Shown here in pieces: positions 35,213 through 46,500 of a stretch of 64,000 nt of DNA; position 1 is the stretch's first letter, and every line of letters starts with the position of its first letter. The translations under genes were made by a program, and so were the position numbers. The stretch is from Ptychodera flava. Its lineage: Eukaryota > Hemichordata > Enteropneusta > Ptychoderidae. The stretch spans positions 22,279,247-22,343,246 of the forward strand of contig NC_091941.1 in assembly GCF_041260155.1 (NCBI RefSeq), in the 5' to 3' direction. The notes below the pieces were generated by a model that had not been told where the DNA came from, did no database searches, and saw only the letters and a list, made by a program, of their open reading frames with translations.

Positions 35213-38200
35213 GGGTTGTAGTTGTCATGTGATTATTACTGGGGCCCGTAAAATGCCGATATTTTTCAAATCTTTGCCTAAGATGCAGGTACCTATCAAA
35301 TAATGCTGTCTTTTGTAAAAATCTGGTTTTTGTCTCGGATCAGAAGAGGAAACGGTAGAGGCCGTAAAGTGGGTAGTTTGGATCATAGCGCTACAAGGTG
35401 TTTTCTGCTTTGGTTTTTTTCGAATCCTCAGACCATTTTCAGAAATAATTAAAAAGTGAGCAGAAAATGAAATCATCATTCAAAGACGTAGTTTCTCTTT
35501 TTGAAAATCAGCACTGATTTAGTCATTTGATACTATTTTTCGCTGGTTTTATTTACCCCCGCCATGAACTCGATAGAAAAATGGGGCGGAACGTGTGGCG
35601 TATCCGTGTGTCCTTCGCTCGATCTTCATTTAGTTCGCTTTCTCAACACTTTATATGATTTAAAGGTCGTGACAAGCCTTGTATGACCTATTAGGCAGTG
35701 GGTGGTACGATTTTTCCTCACAACATTTTGTCATAATTCTCCCGAGCTGTTTGGTTAATTACGCTGAGCTATGCCGTTCGGATTTTCACATTTTGTACAA
35801 ATGTAGTAGTAGCGATGGTCGTGTGGTCACTCCGATTGTGTGCATTGTGCGTCTCGGGTTTACCGATAATACCGAATGAATTTGGTATGATCGACTTCAT
35901 ACTGCGATATCCAAACGGTCATCTTTAATTTGTCGTCATTCAAAGCGACCAGACCTCAAAAACGAGGCCACTTCCGTGAGTTTATCGGAGCGCACCACTA
36001 GCTCACGCCATTGCCTCGGCACCATATTATCTTCAGTATATGTAACTCTGTAACAAAATTTTGCCCTATCCCGCAAATTACGAGAAACGGAGTACATCCG
36101 GGGATTTTCATACGGATACATAACACAGTATCCTGTAAGAGTAACATACTTTGAAGATAGTTAACTATATCCAAGAATTGCATTTAAACTCATTGCACCA
36201 AACGCCCTATTTGAGACAGACTCAAGCATCACTCGTTTTCAGACACACACAACTAAACAAAATGGCATCATACCTTAAACTAGTCAATTTTGAACCCCAT
36301 AAATGTTTTTGAACAACTTTTCTGGGCGCGTGTACCCCTTCTACTGGCTATGGTCAAATCTGTTATCTGAACATCATACATGTGAAAAGGTACATTATAT
36401 TCGTTGTAGTAAGGGATATGATTAACAGTAATTTACCTAACCAAAGGTCAAATTTCTGTTTGACCACTGAGTTTCAACACAGTGAGTTTTTATGTCCAAA
36501 ACAACATTAAACCCAGTAAGAAATAGTACACACTAAGGCATTTGATCGGTTGATGTTGCCACGACATACCAGCATACTCATAATTGTTTCCCAGAAAACG
36601 ACCTATAACCTCTCAGTGTTGTTTAAATCTCAAATCATGGCCGATCAGTTAGGTTATGTAATGAAATACAATATTCTTGTTTCCTTCACCATTAGTAAAC
36701 TTCCGGTTCTTATTGGAAAGATTTTAAAGTGTCGGTGTCCGTATCCGGGAGCTGTATTTTTTAGATGTTTTCGTGGTTTACTTTTCTGAAAAAAAAAAAA
36801 AATCTATCGGGAAGCCCTATCAAGTGATTGTGTCTACTTATTATTATGAGGTGTTCCTAGTAGCCCTAGCTCTTGATGCATTTTCCAGTATTATTTTATG
36901 TTTATAAATACACCTAGGTACGCTTTGGTGCTCTGCACCGAGAATCATGTTAAGATGCCCTATCAGTACAGCCTGTGTACGTATGCTTGTAATATCAAGT
37001 GTTTTCTTTACACATGTTACACGTGGATTTTGGTCCAGACTAAAATCTATTTGTCAATAATAATATTGCGTATTACACTCAATGTGATGCTTTGTCTCGA
37101 ATGATACTTCAGGGAGAGGAATTGGAGAACGTATTTTGTTTTCTAGAACAAAAATACTGAAAGTACCATTATAAGTAACAGCGGCTATCCCTTTCATTTC
37201 AATGTCAATACTGTAATATGTAATACTGTAATGTGGCCACCAGTGTACCACTTTATCTATTCCTGTAATCTTCTCGAAAACAGCAAACAAGCATGACAGA
37301 CTGGGAAAAATACCGCAATTATACGGGTCGCTCAAGTTTGATCAGAATTGGTACATACCAAAGATCAACAATAAGTGTTATTTCTATCTGTTCGGTGCAG
37401 GAAAATTATACGTTGATGTTATGACAATTTCTGCACAGTAGAACCAGGAAAACAACAAGAAATATTTAAACCAGAAAATTAAGAATGACAAAAGTAAATA
37501 AGGTCTGAAACTTTAGGTACTGAAGGTCAACTTTAGCAACATGCATAGCAGAGAATCTTTAACACGATTGGAACTATTTGGGGATAATTGGATGTTCATA
37601 TTTTTCAAAATTCTCAAAACTCTTGGGTGCCTCATAGCTGAATGTCTCAATATTACAAATTATTCATAAAAACAGCGTGTTACGTAAAAAGAAAAGCAGA
37701 TTAGCTTACATTTGTAGGTTTTAAAGATACTACTTCACCATCCAATTATCCCAAATTAGTTCCAATCGTGTTCTTTCAACCATGGATGTACAAAAATAGA
37801 CATCTATGGTTTCAGCAGATCTGTTAATATGTCACAGTTCATAAACAATGACAGGAAATGACCAATTAGCTATTTCAGTTACTGCTTCCACTCCTAAACA
37901 TAATAGGTACCCTGCATACAAATAGGTTAAAGGTCACAATCCTCTTATTAAGATGTGTGGGCTGATTCAGTTCACTGCCACCACTCCTGCACATTTGCAG
38001 GATTTCCCTTTTTCTTACCTCATTTGCACATTTTTGACACTGACGTGTTCATTTGAACAAATTCACATCTCAACCCCTGCATCTACCTGTACACCAAATA
38101 CTGAAATGGTAGCTTTGGCGATATGGGTGCCTTTGTGTGTGACGGACATACATCCGCACATACATACCCACAAATATACAGACATACAGACGCCACCGAC

Positions 38201-39119
38201 TCATCATATAAGCTCTTTTTGGTATTTATATATAAAACCAAATATTAGCTAAAAATCACAGTCTGTCGACCTCTAGCGACTAAATTTTGTTTTCAGTGTC
38301 GAAGTTTGATCTCTTTACATGCACAGGTAATGGGGTGGCAGAATCAAAGCTAATTTGCGACAAATGCACAGTACTTAACTCAGTTGAAAACTTGCCTTGA
38401 GAAAGGGGCGGGTTGAAAAAAAGTAGATGTCTCCGATGTGGACACAACCTGGGGGGATATTATACAACCCGGACTCAGCTTGCCTTTCCTGGTAATAGTG
38501 GTATTCTTTGAGAAAGTGAAATTACATGTGGACAGCATTTTAAAGAAGGAAATGATTATAAAAGACGCTGCTGTTGGGACTTTTAGAAAACCTACTGATG
38601 AAATCGTTGATCATATGCTAGAACACTGATTGACGAAGCAAAAATTAGAGTGATTTTAAAGTATTTGGTGACGGTAAATATTAAATACAATTTCAGCAAT
38701 CTTGGGGCTCAAGAAGCGATCACTAACTTGCTTTCTATACGATTCAAGAAGCCCAGCAGAGAGTAAATGGCTGTTAAGGCTTAATTCGATAGTTATACTC
38801 TATGTGAGACAATGGGCTGTAACGGCATAGAGGTTTGCATTATTCATTTATTACTGATACTCTTCAACGAGTTCAGGTACATTCAACTTTTAAAAAATTC
38901 AAAAAAGGAGGCCGGCCTTTCAACATGTTACGAGAATGAACGTTTAACAAATTTTGACTGTTTCGTTCGAGTACAACAATACTCTCAGAGTATTTGCATT
39001 TTATCAGCTTTTCTCCATAATTAGACAATGCCTTCATCAAAATATGCCGGTATTATAGATTCTATTGTTCCTAAAAACAGTCATCACTTTCCCCCCTTAG
39101 CCGCTTCCCCTTATTTCAC
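35213..39119. other. Intergenic between FABP 4 and the SLC3 gene 3' end
   Basis: Two genes end or start around this stretch with no exon inside it that I can support. It contains the small inverted-repeat element at 37563-37771 and probably the SLC3 3'UTR just below 39120. Confidence 0.5.
37563..37771. mobile_element. Small MITE-like inverted-repeat element
   Basis: CACGATTGGAACTA at the left end and TAGTTCCAATCGTG at the right end are reverse complements. The match extends to about 32 bp (through GGGATAATTGGATG) with one or two differences. The internal 145 bp is unrelated and AT-rich. CTTT occurs on both flanks and may be a target duplication. Confidence 0.65.
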
Positions 39120-39449
39120 TTAGTACTTGATAACTAATGTCTCTGCTGCGTTTACTTTCAAGCCATCGAATCCAACAGTGTTGGTTCTATCCCCCTCAGT
39201 GCTGAACACTATGGTCCCCTTCTCGGGCAATTTCGGGTCCAGCTCGCGATAGTTCTCCGTCAAAGCCTGGTCGCCGACGTTGATCGCGACAAAGTAGTTG
39301 GGCCATTCAGGGTAATTTCTCGTGAAAGCATAGAGTTCGTCTGTGGCGAGAACATTTTGCATTTCGCCGACGAGTAAGGAGGGCATCTGCCGTAAACTCG
39401 CCATCTGTCTGTATAGTTCCATCGTTGATGAGGCGTTGTCCTTCTGGGC
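39120..39449 (-). CDS. SLC3A: SLC3 exon 10 (last coding exon)
   Basis: Encodes the C-terminal beta-sandwich domain C from [20 protein letters not shown] to the stop TAA at 39122-39120. The acceptor is CTGCAG at 39450. It contains the [10 protein letters not shown] strand typical of GH13 domain C. Phase 0. Confidence 0.92.
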   Translation of the reverse strand, partial: AQKDNASSTMELYRQMASLRQMPSLLVGEMQNVLATDELYAFTRNYPEWPNYFVAINVGDQALTENYRELDPKLPEKGTIVFSTEGDRTNTVGFDGLKVNAAETLVIKY

Positions 39450-40494
39450 CTGCAGTTAAGAAACAGATTGTGAAGGGTGTGAGAAAGCTGTAGCTTCATG
39501 GAAAAGAATGGGCAGTAATTACTTCATTTGCTGACGTACAAAGGATCCAAATGCCATTTTAGATTTACTGGTAGCCAACTGAATCTTAAGTTCACACGTC
39601 TGTGTGTTTTCCTCGGCCTAGGGCATTTAGAAATCTATTGCACAATGCACTTGGACCGGGTACCACTATTAGAAGTAAAATAATATGCATTCAAAATAAT
39701 TATCAAAGCTAACGGACGAGTCACTCGTGTCTGCTCGTTTCGGCATGCATATTTATTCATGGTCATGAAATTTTGAACGCTGAAATCCGTTGTGTGTAGC
39801 ACAGTGGAGTGTTCAGAAGTTCGTATGAAAACTGCTAACCTCAACATTGATGGCGCCGTAGTTACGGTGCACAGGGATCCACGTTTCAGACGCGTTGCTG
39901 AAACCGGCATTTTCACTTGAACTCCACTGCATCGGCGAGATGTTAGCCGCGTGGTTCTGTGGAATCTGCGAAAGGAAATTGACAAGTTATATGTCGCGTT
40001 CATTTCGACGAGTCCAACGCAATGTGATATCTTCACTTGAGATATACCTCGCAATGTGCGACACTTAGGCTTGATGTCCGTCTTCTCGATCAGGAAGTAT
40101 AATTTACTTTTAACACTTTGATGACAGACAGCAACTTTACTGATATCAAAATGTTTATCTTAGCGACAACAGTAACCCTGTCTTAAAAATTAAACCTAGC
40201 TCACTTCGTGTAAAACCTGAAGTCTGATTAAATACAGTGTTCCATGAATTTCGTTAAGTGTTTAGCTTACTGCTAAAAGATAGCACGTAACGTAATGGGC
40301 CACAAACTAAAAGTGAATAAAAGCGACAAACTTGTCACAAAGAACGGGCTAAAACAAGCAACACGATGGCAGACACGTCGCGATGACTGAAACTGGCGGC
40401 CCATCGCTGCCATGTAAATGCAGGTATAGCAATGCCCCATACCCGTTTTATTACCTCGCGTGCGCATGCGCGCAGCGAGGTTATGTCGCAGCGA

Positions 40495-40533
<39 letters not shown>

Positions 40534-43500
40534 TGGTCCATTTTCTCAAAAACGGCTGAACGTATTTCAGTCAAATTTGGTAGACATCTTCAGAATTCAA
40601 ATGGCTAGAACTGAAAAGGTTTTGGTGGGCGTGGCTTGGATATTAATGAAGTTATGAAAGTTTTAATTTTTCTGTTACGCCGCGTATGACAAGTGAAAAC
40701 AATCGACTGTTTGAGGGCGCTGTGAAATGTGCTTGTCCAGGTTGGCTACAGCTGGATAGCTCCGGTTTCAACCACGGTCCCTCCGTGTTTCAACCTCGTA
40801 TTGAACATTAAAAATATGATATTTTATTACTCATTCAACTCACTATTCAAGATAAAATATCGTTTAGCAAATTAGCTTCATCCTTGGTAATTGATTGTTT
40901 CCCTCGCTGCTCGATCGCCAGAAATGAGTACATACGTTCTTAGCCCTGCGTACGATGCTGTGTGTTCCGCTACAGCTATTAATAGCCCCGCTCACCACAG
41001 CCCTGCAAAGACCCGTACGTAGAGTTGGTGACTTCAAATCCATTTTTGGACTTGACGTAAAAAGCCAAATTACTGCCGAAATTCAGCGTTCTTGGGCCCA
41101 AGTCGTATCCCTGCCTACCGCAGCTACTCGATCGCTTCCAAAATGCCAGTCTTTTATTCTTTTTTCGTAAATAACCGTCGATGTCGGCAACTCTCTCGCT
41201 AGCCCTGCGTACGTACGCAGTGTACGCTGTGCATTCCCTGTGTGCGTTCCTAACACACAGCGTACACTGCGTACGTAATACGTTCTCTACCTAGCCTCAT
41301 GGCATGGAAGTGCTGATGAATAATAACTTTGGGTCAAAGTATTGAAGTGTCCAATCAGGTTCGTGCACAGAGTCCAAGGCCATGACCTACTTCATGTACT
41401 GCTGCACTGTTTTGATTTTGCTTCGCCAAGAAACGTATTCGTCATTGTCCATAGAAGTATGTTTGCTCTCCTTTGAGGTTGTTTGTGAAACAAATTCCGG
41501 GATAGGCCTTGGAATGCATACGATCGGCATCGCGGCAGTGCATGTAGCTAGCCGTACGAGTATGGCGAGAGTGTCCGGCTTTGGCTACGCCGCCTCCCAC
41601 CTCCGGTAGGCGGCGTAGCCCCCGGCGTAGCCAAAGCCGGACACTGTCGCCATACTCGTAGGGCTATGCATGTAGCGTACCATGCTTGTGTAACTACCGA
41701 GCTCAACGTGCATTCACGGTTGTGTTATGTAGGTCATTTCCCCCACACTCATCATGACCTGAGTTCAATTAGTCTAGAACATTCTCAAGGTCACTGCCCT
41801 TGATGACCTCACAACCTTGAATTCAATTAGTCATGTTTGGAATGTTCTGGAAAGTTGATTAGTTGTGTAAGGGAGATAATTTTAGAACAGTAATTAGCAT
41901 GTCAATAAAAGTTCTAGATTGTTCTTATATGCCTTTATAAAAGGGACGTGCACAGCTTCCAGTCAGACTTTTGGGATCGTGTCTCTTGTGTGTTACTATA
42001 AACTCCAGCAGTAGTCATTCTCAAGACTTTTCAAGACCTTCACTGTCAACGCTGGATTTATACTGTGGACTTTGTGTAGCTTCAAGCCTGCAAACCAAAG
42101 GACTGTTCATTCATCCGACTGACTGTTACAACTCTGAGACTGGAGCTTTGCCGTCCCAGCTGAGATAAGTAGTCTGTACACTTTAAAGCTTGTATTCTAT
42201 CCCTAACTTAGCAATTAGTTTTATTTTCGTAATAAATTTTGTTTAAACGTTAACTGCTGAGTTCACCCTTTTGTTCGTTTTCTCTGCACGTAACAAAATT
42301 GGGGGCTCGTCCGGGAGACGAATATTTTGAGCCGTTTGACAACATTTTGACAGCCTTTTCAAAACTACTGTATACTGTGAACTCAGCGAAATTCAATCAT
42401 GGCGGAATTTAAACCAGACGAATTTATGGATGACCTTGATCAGGACACATTTAATTCCCTCAGAAAAGACAACCTCATAGCACTGGCAAATTTCCTTAAA
42501 GTAGATGTCAAAAGATCTATGCGCAAGCGAGAAATACAGTTCAAGATTGCAAAACATTTAGTTAATGCAGGCCATTTTGAGGAGTCTGCCTTAAAAGATT
42601 ATGAACCTGAGTCTTCCTTTGAACTCAGAAAATTAGAGTTAGAAATACAGCAGATTTGGCACGTGAAAAGTTAGCAATGGAAGAAAGACAGAAAGAAAAA
42701 GAATTACAAATGAAAGAAAAAGAATTACAAATGGAAAAAGAGAGACAGGCATTAGAAAAGGAAAAAATACAAATGCAGTTAGAAATGGAAGAAAGACAGA
42801 AAGAAAAGAATTGCGATTAGAAGAACAGCGATTGCAGGTAGAAATAAAACGTTTAGAGCTTGGACAGTCAGGAAAATTCTTCCTTCAGACAAGTTTGACA
42901 TCACTAAGCATTTCAGGTTAGTTCCCCCTTTCCAAGAAAAGGATGTTGATAAATATTTCCTTCATTTTGAGAAAATTGCTCAGAGTCTGGATTGGCCTAA
43001 AGAGTCCTGGTCTATGCTTTTGCAGAGTGCTTTGGTGGGTAAAGCCAGAGAAATTTACATTCAGTTGTCAGTAGAGCAGGCTTCAGATTATGATTCTGTG
43101 AAGGAATTAATTCTCAAGGGCTATGAGTTGGTGCCTGAAGCTTACCGTCAGAAATTTAGGGATTGTGAGAAGGTGAAGGATCAAACTTATGTTGAATTTG
43201 CTCGAACGAAAGAACAACTGTTTGATCGCTGGTGTTCTTCTGAAAAGGTCAGTCAGAATTATGACAAATTACGACAACTTGTTTTGATTGAGGAATTTAA
43301 AAGGTGCATCCGGAGTGACATCAAGACGTTTATCAATGAACAAAAGGCAGATACATTAGAGGTTGCTGCACGTTTGGCCGATGATTATTCATTGACCCAC
43401 AAATCTTCATTTCTCAGCAAACCATCCCAGTCCTTTTCATACAGAAACAATGCAGGTAAATTTAACTCGTCCTTTTCATCCAAGAATTTTTCAAAGGAGA

Positions 43501-46500
43501 GTAGGAAATCAAATGACAACAGTTCACAAAATTCAAGTAACACTTCCACATCATCAGATCCCAAGTCTCAATCTCCTTCTGACAAACAGTTCGGTACACT
43601 TTCTTGTAATTATTGCAAGAAAGACGGCCATTTAATGTCAGAGTGTTTCAAATTGAAAAGAAAACGTGAAGGTCAAAGTGGTCAAAGTGGATCTAAGCCC
43701 ACCGGCTTTATTTCTTCATCAACTCAATTAGAGTCTAATAATGTGTGCAACACATTTTCTGAGGTTAAACCCCTCTCATCCCCAATTAATGAGGTCAAGG
43801 TCAATTCTTCTCAAGATAGCATTATGGGTATTTTCGAACCATTTATTCATGATGGTTTTATATCACTTTCTAGTGATTTTTCTTCTGCTACCCCTGTCAA
43901 AATTTTAAGAGATACCGGGGCTTCCCAGTCTCTTTTGTTGGCAGATACCCTGCCGTTTTCTGAAAAGTCATTTTCAGGTTCTAAAGTTCTTATTAAGGGG
44001 GTAGATTGTAATGACTACATTCCTGTTCCTCTCCATAATGTCTATTTGTCTTCGGACTTTGTTTCTGGACCTGTGACTTTAGGTATTAGGCCTTTTTGCC
44101 TTTTGAAGGGATTCACCTTCTTCTTGGAAACGACCTTGCTGGGGACAAGGTCATTACTAATCCACTTGTGACTGATAATCCTAGTTTAGATCAGGATCCA
44201 GAGCCAATTGAACAAGAGATACCCGATTTATTTCCTTCATGTGCTATTACTCGAGCCATGTCAAAGAAAACTTCCGAGAATCAAAATACTCTCAAAAATA
44301 ATGTCACAGATGTTGACTTAAATGACACCTTTCTCAGTCAGGTGTTTGACACGGATCATTCCGTTATCCCTCGTGGATTTGAAACTTCCAGTAAAACTTC
44401 TGCTGACCAAAGTCAGACATTTTCTAGATCAAATCTCATTGCAGAACAACACAAAGACCCAGATATTTTGTCTTTGTTTGACAGGGTAGATGATGAAGGT
44501 AAAACTTCGGATAGCTCTGTTTCCTATTATACAAAATCTGGTATTCTCATGCGTAAATGGAGACCTCCAGATGTTTTGGTTGATGACGATTGGGCTATAA
44601 AACATCAAATTGTGGTTCCAAAGCCGTACCATGCTGAAATATTGCACCTGGCCCATGAAACCCCTGGGCTGGTCACGTAGGAGTCAGGAAAACTTATCAT
44701 AAAATTCTCAGTCACTTTTATTGGCCTAATCTCAGGCAGGATGTAGCACATTTCTGTAAAACTTGTCACACATGTCAAATGGTAGGAAAGCCAAATCAGA
44801 CCATTCCAAAGGCCCCTTTACAGCCAATTCCTGCATTTCAAGAACCATTTAGTAGGATACTAATAGACTGTGTTGGGCCCCTACCAAAAACAAGATCAGG
44901 AAATGAGTACATGCTGACAATAATGTGTACATCAACTCGGTTCCCAGAAGCCATACCACTGAGAAATATAAAGACAAAGACTATAGTGAAAGCTTTAGTC
45001 AAATTTTCACTTTATTTGGCCTCCCTAAATGTGTCCAGTCCGATCAAGGCTCCAACTTTATGTCTGGAATTTTTCAACAAGTAATGGATCAGCTAGGCAT
45101 TAAACAGTATACGTCATCCGCCTATCATCCAGAAAGTCAGGGTGCTCTTGAGCGATTTCATCAAACTTTGAAAAACATGATTAGGACCTACTGTTTTGAC
45201 ACAGAGAAGCAGTGGGATGAAGGAATTCATTTTTTGCTCTTTGCTGTTAGAGAGTCAATTCAGGAGTCTCTTGGTTTTAGCCCATTTGAGCTTGTATTTG
45301 GACATACAGTCCGTGGCCCACTTAAGCTCGTTAAAGAGAAATTCCTATCAGACGATGATGATTGTCTGAATATTTTGCAATATGTGTCAGATTTTCGTAC
45401 AAAACTCTCTAAAGCATGTGAATTAGCCAGAGAAAATCTTGAGTCATCTCAGCAGTCAATGGAAACCAAATACGATAAAAACACCTCAAAACGGAAGTTT
45501 GAACCAGGTCAAAAAGTTCTTGTTTTACTTCCAATTCCTGGCAAACCACTCCATGCTCGTTACTTTGGGCCATACCTAATTGATAAGAAATTGAGTGATT
45601 TAAATTACATCATAATAACACCTGACAGGAGAAAACAAAAACAGCTATGTCACATAAATATGCTTAAGCCATATTTGGATAGGGATAATCCTACTATAAC
45701 TCAGCCTGTCAGTACCGTCAGTTCTGGCCATTATGAAGATAGTGATACTGAAACTGACTTGAGTGAAAATACTCTAAACTCAAAGCTGGGCTCGGTCAAG
45801 CTTCAGAACTCAGAAATCCTGGAGAAGCTGGAGTCTACAAAGTTGGCACACCTCCAGCCAGAACAACAACAACAGGTGAAAGAACTGCTCCACGAATATA
45901 AACACCTGTTTCAAGATGTTCCAACGAGGACAAACGTCATCTATCACGACGTTGATGTTGGGGACAGTAAGCCTGTAAAACAACATCCATACAGACTGAA
46001 TCCAACAAAAGCAAAATATCTCCAGGAAGAAGTCAAATACCTGCTGGACAATGACTTTATTGAACCCAGTAAAAGTAACTGGAGTTCGCCGTGCATACTT
46101 GTTCCCAAATCAGACCACAGTTATCGTATGTGCACGGACTTTAGGAAGGTCAACACTTTAACAAAGACAGACACTTTCCCAATCCCGAGGATTGATGACT
46201 GCATCGACCGAGTGGGAAAAGCCAAGTATGTGACAAAATTTGACCTACTGAAGGGATTTTGGCAAGTCCCTCTGACGGATCGTGCTCGTGAAATATCCGC
46301 CTTTGTTACACCAGACGGATTGTTCCAGTACAAGTTGATGCCATTCGGAATGAAGAACTCTCCGGCAACGTTCCAACGGATGATCAACGACGTCATATCC
46401 GGGCTAGACGGATGTGCAGCTTACGTTGACGACGTCGTCCTGTATAGTGACACCTGGGAGAACACATCAAGCTCATGCGGAAGTTCTTCGAGAGACTGAG

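Noticed and set aside
42300-42316. Possible tRNA-Pro gene fragment
   Set aside because: Only the 3' complement is present, four bases after an LTR; it is a primer binding site. I found no complete tRNA gene in the window.
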